A stretch of DNA of 64,000 nucleotides from Streptomyces sp. NBC_00464. GTDB lineage: Bacteria; Actinomycetota; Actinomycetes; Streptomycetales; Streptomycetaceae. The notes beneath the pieces are model-generated. The model made no database searches. It saw nothing but the letters and a program-made list of their open reading frames with translations, and was not told the origin of the DNA. Below are positions 48,293 to 61,320 of this stretch, piece by piece. The position numbers and the translations under genes were made by a program. Positions within the stretch are counted from its first letter, which is position 1. Each line of letters begins with the position of its first letter. The stretch is from NCBI RefSeq assembly GCF_036013915.1, contig NZ_CP107899.1:1798001-1862000 (forward strand). The letters run 5' to 3'.

Positions 48293-48320
48293 GACGGCGC
48301 GGCCCCGGGGCCGCGCCGTC
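48293..48320 (-). terminator. 28-bp perfect GC palindrome, terminator of L,D-transpeptidase 2
   Basis: Positions 48293-48320 read the same on both strands (core GCGGCCCCGGGGCCGC). It begins 31 nt beyond the stop of the gene at 48351. In RNA it would fold with a tiny loop. Confidence 0.75.
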
Positions 48321-48350
48321 GATGGAGGACGAGGGAATCTCCCCCGGGTG

Positions 48351-49583
48351 TCAGTGGAGCGCGGAACCCGCCTTCCACCGCTTCCAGTCCATGTTCCAGC
48401 CGCCCAGGCCGTTGTCCGGAGCGACCTTCTTGTCCTTGGAGTTGACGACCTCGACGACGTCGCCGATCAGTGTCCGGTCGAAGAACCAGCCGGCCGGGGT
48501 GGAACTGCTGCCGCCCTGTACGTCGCGCAGCCCGATGCACCCGTGGCTGACGTTCGTCGAGCCGAAGATGTCCTCGTCGGACCAGTAGTTGCCGTGCAGG
48601 AAGGTGCCGGACTCGGTGAGCCTGATGGCGTGCGGGACGTCCTTGATGTCGTACTCGCCGCCGAAACCGACGGTCCGCCCGTCCATCCGCGTCACCTCGT
48701 GCATCTCGCTGACCACCATCTTGCCGTTGTACGTGGTCGTCGTCGGCGAGCCCGCGGTGATCGGGACGCTGGAGACCAACTGCCCGTCCCGGCGCACCTC
48801 CATCGTGTGCGCGGCCGAATCCACCCGGGACACCTGCTCGCGGCCGACCGTGAATCTGATCGTCTTGCGCTGGCTGCCGTACACGCCCGGCGCCCCCTCC
48901 ACATCGCGCAGCCCCACCTCGACCGTCACCTCGGTGCCCGGACGCCAGTAGGAGGCGGGGCGGAAGTCCAGGCGTTTGTCGCCGAACCAGTGTCCCGCCA
49001 CCTCGACCGCGGGATCGGAGGTCACCCGGATCGCCCGCTGCACGGCCGCACGGCGGGTGACCGGACGGTTGAACCCGAAGGAGACGATCATGCCGGTGCC
49101 GACCGTCGACCGGTTCTCCGGCTTGAAGTACCCGATGAAGCGGTGCTCCGGGACCGCCGTGGTGAAGGTGGTGTGGCGGGCCGAGCGGTGCCCCGTCCCG
49201 TCCACCGCCACCGCGTCGACGCTGTACTTGGCGGCGAGCCCGAGCCGGCCGGCCACCCCCTGCGGGGACCAGGAGCGCCCGTCCTCGGCGATCAGGCCCC
49301 GCACCTCCTGCTGCTGCGCGTCCTCGATCCGGGTGACCTCGACGCTCTCCAGCCGCCCGTCCGGCACCTTCACCTCGACCCGGCTGTCCGGCGCGACGTC
49401 CTCGGCGCCGTCCCGCGGGGTGATCCGGATGGCCTCCTGCGGCGAGCGGGGTTTCCCGCCGATGATCGAATCCGTACCCGAGCAGCCGGTCAGAACAGCC
49501 AGTACGGCCAGTACGGCGAGCAGTCCCGACCGGGCCTTCACGGTCGCCGGGCTCGCCCCTGCCTTCTTCGCTACGTGGTTCAC
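48351..49583 (-). CDS. L,D-transpeptidase lipoprotein 2 (YkuD domain)
   Basis: From GTG 49583 the protein is 410 residues: lipoprotein signal (GLLAVLAVLAVLTGCSG), Ig-like domains with VPEHRFIGYFKPENRSTVGT, and YkuD with catalytic Cys near 347 in VSHGCIGL. It is about half identical to the first copy by eye (HGNYWSDEDIFGSTNVSHGC versus HGNYWGGSGIFGTTNTSHGC). GGGGGG precedes the GTG closely. It is separated from the first copy by 268 bp with its own terminator, so each has its own promoter. Divergent from glgX. Confidence 0.93.
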   Translation of the reverse strand: MNHVAKKAGASPATVKARSGLLAVLAVLAVLTGCSGTDSIIGGKPRSPQEAIRITPRDGAEDVAPDSRVEVKVPDGRLESVEVTRIEDAQQQEVRGLIAEDGRSWSPQGVAGRLGLAAKYSVDAVAVDGTGHRSARHTTFTTAVPEHRFIGYFKPENRSTVGTGMIVSFGFNRPVTRRAAVQRAIRVTSDPAVEVAGHWFGDKRLDFRPASYWRPGTEVTVEVGLRDVEGAPGVYGSQRKTIRFTVGREQVSRVDSAAHTMEVRRDGQLVSSVPITAGSPTTTTYNGKMVVSEMHEVTRMDGRTVGFGGEYDIKDVPHAIRLTESGTFLHGNYWSDEDIFGSTNVSHGCIGLRDVQGGSSSTPAGWFFDRTLIGDVVEVVNSKDKKVAPDNGLGGWNMDWKRWKAGSALH

Positions 49584-49735
49584 GTCCCCCCAACGACGCG
49601 GGCGGTCCCGGGGAAACGTGAGTGCGGGCCCCGTCGTGGGAAGAACAGAGGGGACGACCACATTCGGGGAGCCGCGGCCGGGACGCCGCGCGCCCCCTTT
49701 CGGTGCCGGTCCCATGAGCCGCGGGAGGCGAGCAG

Positions 49736-52012
<2,277 letters not shown>

Positions 52013-52031
52013 GGAGTGAGGGGGCGGCCGG

Positions 52032-52682
52032 TCAGCCGAGGATGCCGCGTTCGTAGGCGACCGCGACGGCCGCGGCGCGGTCCTTGGCGCCCAGTTTGGC
52101 GAAGACATGGGTGAGATGGGTCTTCACGGTCGCCTCGCTGATGAACAGCTCGGCGGCGATCTCACGGTTCGACGTCCCCCGGGCGACGAGCCGGAGCACC
52201 TCGCGCTCGCGCGCGGACAGCGCCTCGTGGCCGGGCGCGACCGGGGTGCGCACGCGTGAGATCAGCCGGGAGGCGACCGCCGGCGACAGGACCGTACGGC
52301 CGTCGGCGGCGGCGCGGACGGCGGTGAAGAGTTCGTCGCGCGGCGCGTCCTTGAGCAGATAGCCGGTGGCGCCCGCCTCGATCGCGGGCAGGGTGTCGGA
52401 GTCGGTGTCGTACGTGGTGAGCACCAGGACCTTGGAACGGGCGCCGCGCCGGGTCAGTTCGGTGATCGCCGCGACTCCGCCGCCGCCCGGCATCCGCAGG
52501 TCCATGAGGACGACGTCGGGGTCGAGCCGGACGGCCATGTCGACGCCCTCGACGCCGTCGGCCGCTTCACCGAGTACCCGGAACTCCGCCGCCGACGCGA
52601 ACATGCCGCGCAGTCCGTCCCGTACGACAGGGTGGTCGTCGACGACGATCAGGGTGATGACACGTGCGGGTTCCCGGTCCAT
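52032..52682 (-). CDS. NarL/LuxR-type response regulator
   Basis: From ATG 52682 (MDREPARVITLIVVDDHPVV) about 216 residues. The receiver has the acidic pair DD and phosphate-accepting Asp near 57 in VVLMDLRMPG, with K in GYLLKDAPRD; the C-terminal LuxR HTH reads LSAREREVLRLVARGTSNRE. A TTG three codons earlier is possible. It ends the operon of an ABC-2 transporter and histidine kinase, so it probably controls these or related genes. Confidence 0.92.
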   Translation of the reverse strand: MDREPARVITLIVVDDHPVVRDGLRGMFASAAEFRVLGEAADGVEGVDMAVRLDPDVVLMDLRMPGGGGVAAITELTRRGARSKVLVLTTYDTDSDTLPAIEAGATGYLLKDAPRDELFTAVRAAADGRTVLSPAVASRLISRVRTPVAPGHEALSAREREVLRLVARGTSNREIAAELFISEATVKTHLTHVFAKLGAKDRAAAVAVAYERGILG

Positions 52683-52712
52683 AGCGGCCAACCGTACTGC
52701 GCCGGAAGGCTC

Positions 52713-54005
52713 CTATCCCTGACGGACCATCGGAACCCGGGCGCAGACCGCGGTGCCGAGCCCCGGCCCCGTCTCCACCTCGACGGTGCCCGCGATGCGT
52801 TCGGCGCGGGCCCGCATGCCGCCGAGCCCGAATCCGCCGGCGCCCCGGTAGGGCGGCAGCACGGCCGGGTCGAAGCCGCGGCCGTCGTCGCGTACGTCCA
52901 GCGAGATCTCGTCGCCCATGTAGGAGAGAGTGACGCCGGCCCGGGACGCATCGGCGTGCCGGGCCGCGTTGGCAAGGGCCTCCTCGGCGATGCGCAGCAG
53001 GGTGGCGCCCACCTCGTCGTGCAGGGGTTCGGCGGTGCCGGTGACGGTGAACTCGACGCGGACGCCAGTCCGTTGCGACCAGATGGTGACCGTCTTCTTC
53101 AGCGCGCCCGGCAGGTCGTCGTGCTCCAGCGCGGCCGGCAGCAGATCGTGCACCGAGCGGCGCGCCTCGCCGAGGCTGTGCCGGGCGAGCGCGGCGGCGC
53201 GGGCGAGGTGTTCCCCGGCGAGCGCGGGGTCGGTCCGTGCCGTGGAAGTGACGGCCTGGAGCTGGGCGATGATGCCGGTGAGTCCCTGGGCGATGGTGTC
53301 GTGGATCTCGGCGGCCAGCCGGCTCCGCTCGTCGGCCACCCCCGCCTCGCGTGCCTGCACGAGGAGTTGGGCGTGCAGCCCGGCGTTCTCCGCCAGGGCC
53401 TGTTCGAGACGGGCGTTGGCCGACTCCAGGGCCGTGATGGTGTCGGTCTGGGTACGCGCCTGCTCCGCCTCCCGGTTGCCGATCTGGGCGAAGACCATGG
53501 TGAGGCTTCCGTGCACGGCCAGAACGATGGCGAAGACGACCCAGTTCATGAGGGAGACGGGTGGCAGGCCGCTGCCGGACTGCGATCCCGCCATGATGAC
53601 GGCGGTGGCCAGCAGCCCGGCGCGCATGCGCCGTTGCGGGAGCAGCCGGCCGGCGTCGAAGTAGCCGAGCACCGCGTAGATCGAGAAGAACGGGTTGCAC
53701 CAGGTCAGCCCGAAGGCCAGCAGGGTGCGGACGATGAAGTAGCACTGGGCCGCACGTGATCCCTGCTCGGCCGGGGCGCGGCTCCACAGGAGCTGAAGGC
53801 CGAGTGCCGCCGGGACCAGCACCGCGGCGGCGTACACGTCCGCGCGGGACATGATGAGCCCGCTGGTCACGGCCGAGACCACGCTGGCCAGGCCGAGCAG
53901 ACCGTAGGGTCCGTGCCGGAAGAACCGCTCCCACCACTGCTCGGCCGTCGTCACACCGGTCATGGCTTCCTTCTTCTCCCCCGCGCCCTTCTCCCCCGCG
54001 TTCAT
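52713..54005 (-). CDS. Sensor histidine kinase (HisKA_3 type)
   Basis: About 430 residues from ATG 54005. Four to five membrane helices (GPYGLLGLASVVSAVTSGLI to ~170) act as sensor, followed by a coiled-coil, the phospho-accepting His in AAEIHDTIAQGLTGII, and a HATPase_c domain (EEALANAARHADASRAG, GGFGLGGMRARAERI). It belongs to the DesK/NarX-like family that pairs with LuxR-type regulators. Stops 30 nt before the response regulator; starts 21 nt after the permease stop. A GTG at 54026 is an alternative start. Confidence 0.92.
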   Translation of the reverse strand: MNAGEKGAGEKKEAMTGVTTAEQWWERFFRHGPYGLLGLASVVSAVTSGLIMSRADVYAAAVLVPAALGLQLLWSRAPAEQGSRAAQCYFIVRTLLAFGLTWCNPFFSIYAVLGYFDAGRLLPQRRMRAGLLATAVIMAGSQSGSGLPPVSLMNWVVFAIVLAVHGSLTMVFAQIGNREAEQARTQTDTITALESANARLEQALAENAGLHAQLLVQAREAGVADERSRLAAEIHDTIAQGLTGIIAQLQAVTSTARTDPALAGEHLARAAALARHSLGEARRSVHDLLPAALEHDDLPGALKKTVTIWSQRTGVRVEFTVTGTAEPLHDEVGATLLRIAEEALANAARHADASRAGVTLSYMGDEISLDVRDDGRGFDPAVLPPYRGAGGFGLGGMRARAERIAGTVEVETGPGLGTAVCARVPMVRQG

Positions 54006-54026
54006 GGGTGAAGTCTCCCGTAACAC

Positions 54027-54800
54027 CTACTCCCAGCGGAACGTCCGGATCGCCGCCACCGCCGCCACTGCGGTCCACAGCGCCACCACCCCGAGATACG
54101 CCCAGCTCGGCCAGGCACCGGTCGCAGCTCGGTCCAGTACCTGGGACGCCGCTCCGAACGGGGTGATCTGGACGGTGCGGCGGACCGTGTCGGGCATGGC
54201 CTGCACCGGCACCCAGACGCCCGCGGTGAACATCATGACGAAGAAGACGACCGAGCCGATGGCGGCCGAGATCTTGGTGGTGCGCGAGATGGCGCAGACC
54301 AGGGCGCCCAGCGCCAGTACGCAGGCGACGGCCAGCAGCAGCCCGAGCAGATAGCCGAACGGCTGTCCGGGCAGCCGCACTCCGAAGGCGATCCGGGCGA
54401 CGGCCATCACGAGCAGGGTGGAGCCGAGCGCCGCCCCGCCGTGCAGAGCGATCTGCGCGCCGAGCAGGGCGGAGGGCCGCACGGGGGTGGTGGACATGCG
54501 GCGCAGGATGCCGCGTTCGCGGTAGCCGGTGAGTACGGGCGGCATCGCCTGGAGACCGGCCATGATCATGGCGAGCAGCACAGCCACGGGGACGTACAGG
54601 TCGATGACGCGGCGCCCGCCGAGCGCGTCGTCGTGCTCCCGGAAGGACGGGATCAGGCCGAGGATCGTCATGAGTACGGTCGGAAAGGCGAGGATCCAGA
54701 AAAGGCTGCCCGGTTCGCGGAGGAAGAGCCGGGCCTCGGACCTCAGGACCGCAAGGGAGGGGGCGTTGCGGGACGCGGGGGCGGTGTTCGCCGTGGCCAT
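54027..54800 (-). CDS. ABC-2 type transporter permease
   Basis: A 257-residue membrane protein with six helices. The N-terminus LRSEARLFLREPGSLFWILA and the long loop between helices 1 and 2 (SFREHDDALGGRRVIDLYVP) are typical of ABC-2 permeases for drugs or lipids. It starts 1 nt after the ATPase stop (TGA-G-ATG). Substrate unknown; the linked histidine kinase suggests that the transporter is involved in sensing or response to membrane stress. Confidence 0.9.
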   Translation of the reverse strand: MATANTAPASRNAPSLAVLRSEARLFLREPGSLFWILAFPTVLMTILGLIPSFREHDDALGGRRVIDLYVPVAVLLAMIMAGLQAMPPVLTGYRERGILRRMSTTPVRPSALLGAQIALHGGAALGSTLLVMAVARIAFGVRLPGQPFGYLLGLLLAVACVLALGALVCAISRTTKISAAIGSVVFFVMMFTAGVWVPVQAMPDTVRRTVQITPFGAASQVLDRAATGAWPSWAYLGVVALWTAVAAVAAIRTFRWE

Positions 54801-54801
54801 C

Positions 54802-55740
54802 TCAGGCTGCCTGTTCTGTCAGGCCGCGCTCTTGCGCGGGGCCGGGGTGCTCGGTGAGGTCGAGGAAGGCGTCGTCGAGCGTGGCCTCGGCGACACGGAG
54901 CTGCTGCGCGGTGATCCGGAGCCGGGCCAGCAGCGAGATGACGGCGTTGACGGTCTCGTCGGTGCCGCTGATGACGATCCGTCCGTTCCTGATCTCGCAC
55001 GAAGTCGCACCGGGCAGCCCGGCCAGCTCGGCATCGGGGAGCGGCTCGGAGGGGGTGAAGGAGATGGCCGTGGAGCTGCCGGCCCTGGCGATCAGTCCGG
55101 ACGGGGTGTCGAGGGCGGCGATCCTGCCCCGGTCGATCACGGCGATGCGGTCGCAGAGGCGCTGGGCCTCCTCCATGAAGTGGGTGACCAGCAGGACCGT
55201 GACCCCGCTGTCCCGTACCTCTTCGATCAGTTGCCAGGTGTCGCGCCGTGCGCGCGGGTCCAGCCCCGTGGTCAGCTCGTCGAGGACCACGACGCGGGGG
55301 TTGCCTACGAGGGCCAGCGCGATGGACAGGCGTTGCTTCTGGCCGCCGGAGAGCCGGGCGAACCGGGTGGTGAGCCTGGTGTGCAGCCCGAGGCGTTCGG
55401 CGAGCGGGCGCCAGTCGGCGGGCCGCGGGTAGAAGGCGCTGTACAGCTCCAGCGCCTCGCCCACGGTGATCTTCGGCTGGATTTCGCTCTCCTGGAGCTG
55501 CGCACCCAGCAGGAGTGTCACGCGGTCGTGGTCGGCGACGGGGTCGAGCCCGGCGACCCGGACCGTGCCCGCGTCGGGTACCCGCAGTCCCTCGACGCAT
55601 TCGACGGTGGTGGTCTTGCCCGCGCCGTTGGGGCCGAGGATCCCGAAGATCTCCCCCTCCTCGACGGAGAAGCTCACCCCGTCGACCACGGGGCGGCCGG
55701 CGTAGGTCTTGCGCACCCCGTTCACTTCGATGATTGCCAT
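54802..55740 (-). CDS. ABC transporter ATP-binding protein (DrrA-type)
   Basis: From ATG 55740 (MAIIEVNGVRKTYAGR) 312 residues. Walker A ILGPNGAGKTTTVE near 36, signature LSGGQKQRLSIALALVGNPR, Walker B VVVLDELTTGLD (E-L-T instead of the usual E-P-T, the catalytic Glu is kept), and H-loop VTHFMEEAQRL. The ~80-residue C-terminal extension is typical of DrrA-like ATPases. It is the first gene of the four-gene transporter/two-component operon. Confidence 0.94.
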   Translation of the reverse strand: MAIIEVNGVRKTYAGRPVVDGVSFSVEEGEIFGILGPNGAGKTTTVECVEGLRVPDAGTVRVAGLDPVADHDRVTLLLGAQLQESEIQPKITVGEALELYSAFYPRPADWRPLAERLGLHTRLTTRFARLSGGQKQRLSIALALVGNPRVVVLDELTTGLDPRARRDTWQLIEEVRDSGVTVLLVTHFMEEAQRLCDRIAVIDRGRIAALDTPSGLIARAGSSTAISFTPSEPLPDAELAGLPGATSCEIRNGRIVISGTDETVNAVISLLARLRITAQQLRVAEATLDDAFLDLTEHPGPAQERGLTEQAA

Positions 55741-55840
55741 GCCTGTGAGCATCGCGGGCGTTGGGCCCCTCGCGGCATCCGCCATCGCGCTCGAACCGGC
55801 ATCCGCCGATCGGTTGATGCCACGCTACGACCGGGCGCCC

Positions 55841-56704
55841 TCAGGCGCCGGCACCTGTGCCGGCCTTCTCTCCCGCCCCCGACAGCCGTTCCTCCAGCCG
55901 CGCCACGGCCGCCCGTTCGCCTTCTTTGCGGATCGAGGAGAGCCGGGCGTCGGCCACGAGCATGGGCAGCATCCACAACAGGCCCCACGGCCCGAACCCG
56001 TTGACGACGCCGGTCAGCCGGAGCAGCGCCCCGGTCAGGGCCGAGAGCGTGACGGACGCCGCCCAGACCCAACCGCGGTGGCGGGCGATCCAGCGCAGCG
56101 GGGCGTTCCCGGGTCCCGAAAGGGCTTCCAGCGTGGCCGCGAGAACGGCCGTGCGCCGGTCCTCGGGCCACGCCTGCGTCGCTGCTGCGACCTGTGCCCG
56201 CGCCCCCTGGATGTTCTGCGTCCGCAGAGCGTCCGCCACATCCCCCGCCTGCACCTCCACCGCCTGACGCTTCACCGCGCCCCGTGCCGCAGCCATCCGC
56301 AGATCGTCCCAGTAGCTGCGGGCTGCCCAGCGGTGGGCCTGCCGCAGCTGTGCGTTCTGCGCGGAGTCGGGGGCCAGCTCTTCGAGGCGTCGGGTCAGCC
56401 GCACGGCACGGTTGGCCCGCCCGGGGTACTCGAAGGCGTCGCTGCGCAGGCACAGTTCGCCGTACCCGGCCAGCAGGCCGAGGTGATCCGCTTCGAGTGC
56501 GAGACCTTTGCGGAAGGCGCGTTCGGCCTCGGTGTCGTGATCGTCCTCGTCTTCCGAGGCGTGGGCCACGGCGAGCCAGCAGTAGAGATCGGCATGCGGA
56601 CCCACGTCGTCGAGCCCCTGCCGGGCGGCACGCCGGACGGCACCGAGTCCGCCCGCCAGGAACAGTTGCTCGCAGCGCTCGTTGTACTCGTCGACCGTCG
56701 TCAT
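55841..56704 (-). CDS. TPR-like protein with two membrane helices
   Basis: From ATG 56704 (MTTVDEYNERCEQLFLAGGL) 287 residues. An alpha-helical N-half (~1-170) with TPR-like repeats (ADLYCWLAVAHASED, RAFRKGLALEADHLGLLAGY, ARQGLDDVG) precedes two hydrophobic segments (HRGWVWAASVTLSALTGALL and FGPWGLLWMLPMLVADA). No known family name comes to mind. It lies between the ABC-2 operon and the divergent exporter pair. Confidence 0.8.
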   Translation of the reverse strand: MTTVDEYNERCEQLFLAGGLGAVRRAARQGLDDVGPHADLYCWLAVAHASEDEDDHDTEAERAFRKGLALEADHLGLLAGYGELCLRSDAFEYPGRANRAVRLTRRLEELAPDSAQNAQLRQAHRWAARSYWDDLRMAAARGAVKRQAVEVQAGDVADALRTQNIQGARAQVAAATQAWPEDRRTAVLAATLEALSGPGNAPLRWIARHRGWVWAASVTLSALTGALLRLTGVVNGFGPWGLLWMLPMLVADARLSSIRKEGERAAVARLEERLSGAGEKAGTGAGA

Positions 56705-56869
56705 GTGTCCCGCCCCTGGTTGCTCACACGGTGGTGCGCACCCGTGTGCACGCCCGCCCCTCCCCCGGGGGAGGATAAATATCGGATGCGGCCGGCTGTC
56801 CGTCAAGCGTTCGCCGGGCGAGGAAAACCACATGAGCGATGTCAGTGGTGAACCGTAGGCTCGCCCCTG

Positions 56870-58740
<1,871 letters not shown>

Positions 58741-58744
<4 letters not shown>

Positions 58745-60642
58745 CGAGCACCACGACCGGACGTCCCGCCGAGCCGGGCGACAGGGACGGGGACGAAGCC
58801 GCGAATCCGGAGGCCCCGGAAGCAACGCGCGATGCGCCGGCCCAGCGGCCCGGAGACCCCTTCGACCGCGACGACCTGCCCACCCCGCGCGGCGCCACGC
58901 GCGCGCTGCTCGTCTCGCTGCTGCGGCCGATGCGGGGCCGCGTCGTGGTCGCCGCACTGTTCCTGCTGATCCAGCAGGCCGCGGTCCAGGCGGGGCCGTT
59001 GCTCGTGGCGTACGCCATCGACAGCGGGGTGCCCGCGTTCCGGGACGAGGACTACGGGCCGCTGATCGCGGTGGCCCTCGGCTACGCACTCTGCTCGGCC
59101 GGCGCGGGCGCCATGCAGTACGCCTTCATCCGGGCCTCCGCCCGGGTCAACCAGGACGTGCTGCTCGATCTGCGCGGCCGGATCTTCCGCCATGCGCAGG
59201 CGCTGAGCGTGGACTTCCACGAGCGGTACACGTCGGGGCGGCTGATCTCCCGTTCGACCACCGATGTGGAGTCGCTGCGGGAGCTGCTCAGCGAGGGCCT
59301 TCAGGAGCTGATCGGGGTCGTTCTCTCCTTCGTCTCCATCTCCCTGATGCTGCTCTGGCTGGACTTCGGTACGGGCGCCGTCGCCGTCCTGTCCTTCGTG
59401 CCGCTGTACCTGCTGGTGCGGCTGTATCAGCGCCGGTCCGCGGTGATCTTCGCGTCGCGCTCGACGGCGATCGCCGCGGTCATCGTGAAGTTCGCGGAGA
59501 CGATGAACGGGATCCGCCCCGTCCAGGCCTTCCGCCGCGAGCCCGTCAACGACGACGTCTTCCGGAAGCTGAACCACGAGCACCGCCGCACGAACGGCGA
59601 CGCGCTGCTGGAGAACGCGCGCTACGTCGTCGGGTCCCGGCTGGTCGCCAACACCGCCGTGGCCGGAATCGTACTGTGGGGTGCCTACCGCGTCGCCTCC
59701 GGATCCCTCGCCCTCGGCGTGCTGGCCGCGGTGGTCCTGTATCTGCGACGGCTGTACGACCCGATCGACCGGCTCAGCATGTTCCTCAACTCCTACCAGT
59801 CCGCGGCGGCTTCGCTGGAGAAGATCGCGGGGCTGCTGGCCCAGACCCCCACGGTTCCGGAGGCCCTGGAGCCGCGGGAACTGCCGCCGCTCACGGGCGG
59901 TCACCCGGGCCGTGAGGTGGTCTTCGACGGGGTGCGGTTCGCCTATCGCACGGGGGGCGAGGTGCTGCCCCGCTTCGATCTGACCGTACCCGCGGGCCAG
60001 ACGGTCGCCGTGGTCGGCTCGACGGGCGCGGGCAAGTCGACGCTCGCCAAACTGCTGGCCCGTTTCTACGACCCGACCGAGGGCCGGGTCCTGCTGGACG
60101 GCACCGATCTGCGCGACCTCGGCACCCCCGAACTGCGGCGCGGAGTGGTCATGGTGACCCAGGAGGCCTTCCTGTTCTCCGGCACGGTCGCGGAGAACAT
60201 CGCGATCGGCAGCCCCGACGCGACCCGTGAGGAGATCGAGCAGGCCGCCAAGGCCATCGGCGCCCATGACTTCATCGCCGGTCTGCCCGACGGATACGAC
60301 ACGGACGTACGCAAGCGGGGCGGCCGGATCTCGGCCGGTCAGCGCCAGTTGGTGGCCTTCGCCCGCGCCCTGCTCGCCAACCCGGCGGTCCTGATCCTCG
60401 ACGAGGCGACGAGCTCCCTGGACATCCCGGGCGAGCGGGCGGTGCAGCGGGCGATGGACACCGTGCTGCACGGCCGCACCGCGGTGGTCATCGCCCACCG
60501 GCTGTCGACCGTGGAGATCGCGGACCGGGTCCTGGTGATGGAGCACGGCCGCGTCGTGGAGGACGGTGCCCCGGCCGAACTGATCGGCGGCACGGGCCGG
60601 TTCGCCGGCCTGCACCGCGCCTGGCGGGAGAGCCTGGCCTGA
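58741..60642 (+). CDS. ABC exporter half-transporter B (catalytic Walker B)
   Basis: A 633-residue half-transporter: ~55 disordered residues, transmembrane domain, then an ATPase with Walker A GSTGAGKST, a non-standard signature ISAGQRQLVAFARAL, Walker B AVLILDEATSSLD with the Glu present, and H-loop IAHRLSTVE. In a heterodimer with half A, the site built from this Walker B and half A's LSGGQ is canonical, the other is degenerate. Substrate unknown; relatives export drugs and lipids. Starts at the ATGA overlap 58741. Confidence 0.94.
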
Positions 60643-60725
60643 GAAGGCTGACAAGCCCGCACCGCCCCCGGCGCGAAGCCCGGTTCCGAAAGGGCCCCTG
60701 GCCGCGTCACCCGCCCGGCGAAGCC

Positions 60726-60779
60726 GGGGACGGACGGGCAGGGGACGGACGGGCAGGGGACGGACGGGCAGGGGACGGG
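60726..60779 (+). repeat. 15-bp tandem repeat, 3.5 units
   Basis: GGGGACGGACGGGCA occurs at 60726-60740, 60741-60755 and 60756-60770, then a partial copy at 60771-60778. All full units are identical, so the array is young and probably varies between strains. It lies after the ABC exporter gene. Confidence 0.9.
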
Positions 60780-60780
60780 T

Positions 60781-60814
60781 CCCGGCCCGCCGCCCCTCTG
60801 GGCGCCGGGCCGGG
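60781..60814. terminator. Terminator between exporter and membrane protein genes
   Basis: CCCGGCCC (60781-60788) and GGGCCGGG (60807-60814) form the base of a stem that continues inside with GCCC/GGGC. It lies 17 nt beyond the leftward stop at 60832 and after the rightward exporter, so it serves two convergent transcripts. Confidence 0.65.
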
Positions 60815-60831
60815 GCCGGTGGGGGAACCCG

Positions 60832-61320
60832 TCAGGTGCGGTGGCACTCCATGGGGGGAACCAACGTCCTGCTCGGACCGCCGCCTGCGCCCGGCTGGAA
60901 GCGGATGGAGTAGCAGCGGTACGCGCGTGAGGCGGAGGAGCCGAAGAAGCTGGCGTCCTCGTAGGTCGCGAAGAACCTGACGAGAGTGGTCAGCGCCCGC
61001 CCCGACTGCGCGTACGAGACGAGGACGCCCTGATTCTGCCGGGCGACGTCCTGTGCCCGCTCCCGGCTCGCGAAGCCGTTCCGCCCCTCGCCCCGCACGG
61101 CGTCCTCGTACGACCGCACATGCCCCGCTATCTGCTCCAGCGCCTCCTTCTCACGGCGTTCGTCGGCGCTGTCCTGGCGGTGAGCCATGACCATGAGCGT
61201 CCCCGCGGCGAGCAGCACCAGGACGATGGGGACCATGAGTGCCACCATGCAGCCGGGTGCCGGCACCCCGCCGAGGTAGGACCGCGGCGGGGTGCCGGCA
61301 GAGGAGCGGGACCGGTTCAC
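60832..61320 (-). CDS. Hypothetical single-helix membrane protein
   Basis: From GTG 61320, overlapping the SGNH gene stop as GTGA, the protein is 162 residues. A helix (VALMVPIVLVLLAAGTLMVM near 25-45) is followed by an external part with a coiled-coil-like stretch (RREKEALEQIAGHVRSYEDA) and a C-terminal domain (YAQSGRALTTLVRFFATYED, YRCYSIRFQPGAGG) with two cysteines. No family recognised. It is translated together with the secreted hydrolase, so a role beside it is likely. Confidence 0.75.
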   Translation of the reverse strand: MNRSRSSAGTPPRSYLGGVPAPGCMVALMVPIVLVLLAAGTLMVMAHRQDSADERREKEALEQIAGHVRSYEDAVRGEGRNGFASRERAQDVARQNQGVLVSYAQSGRALTTLVRFFATYEDASFFGSSASRAYRCYSIRFQPGAGGGPSRTLVPPMECHRT

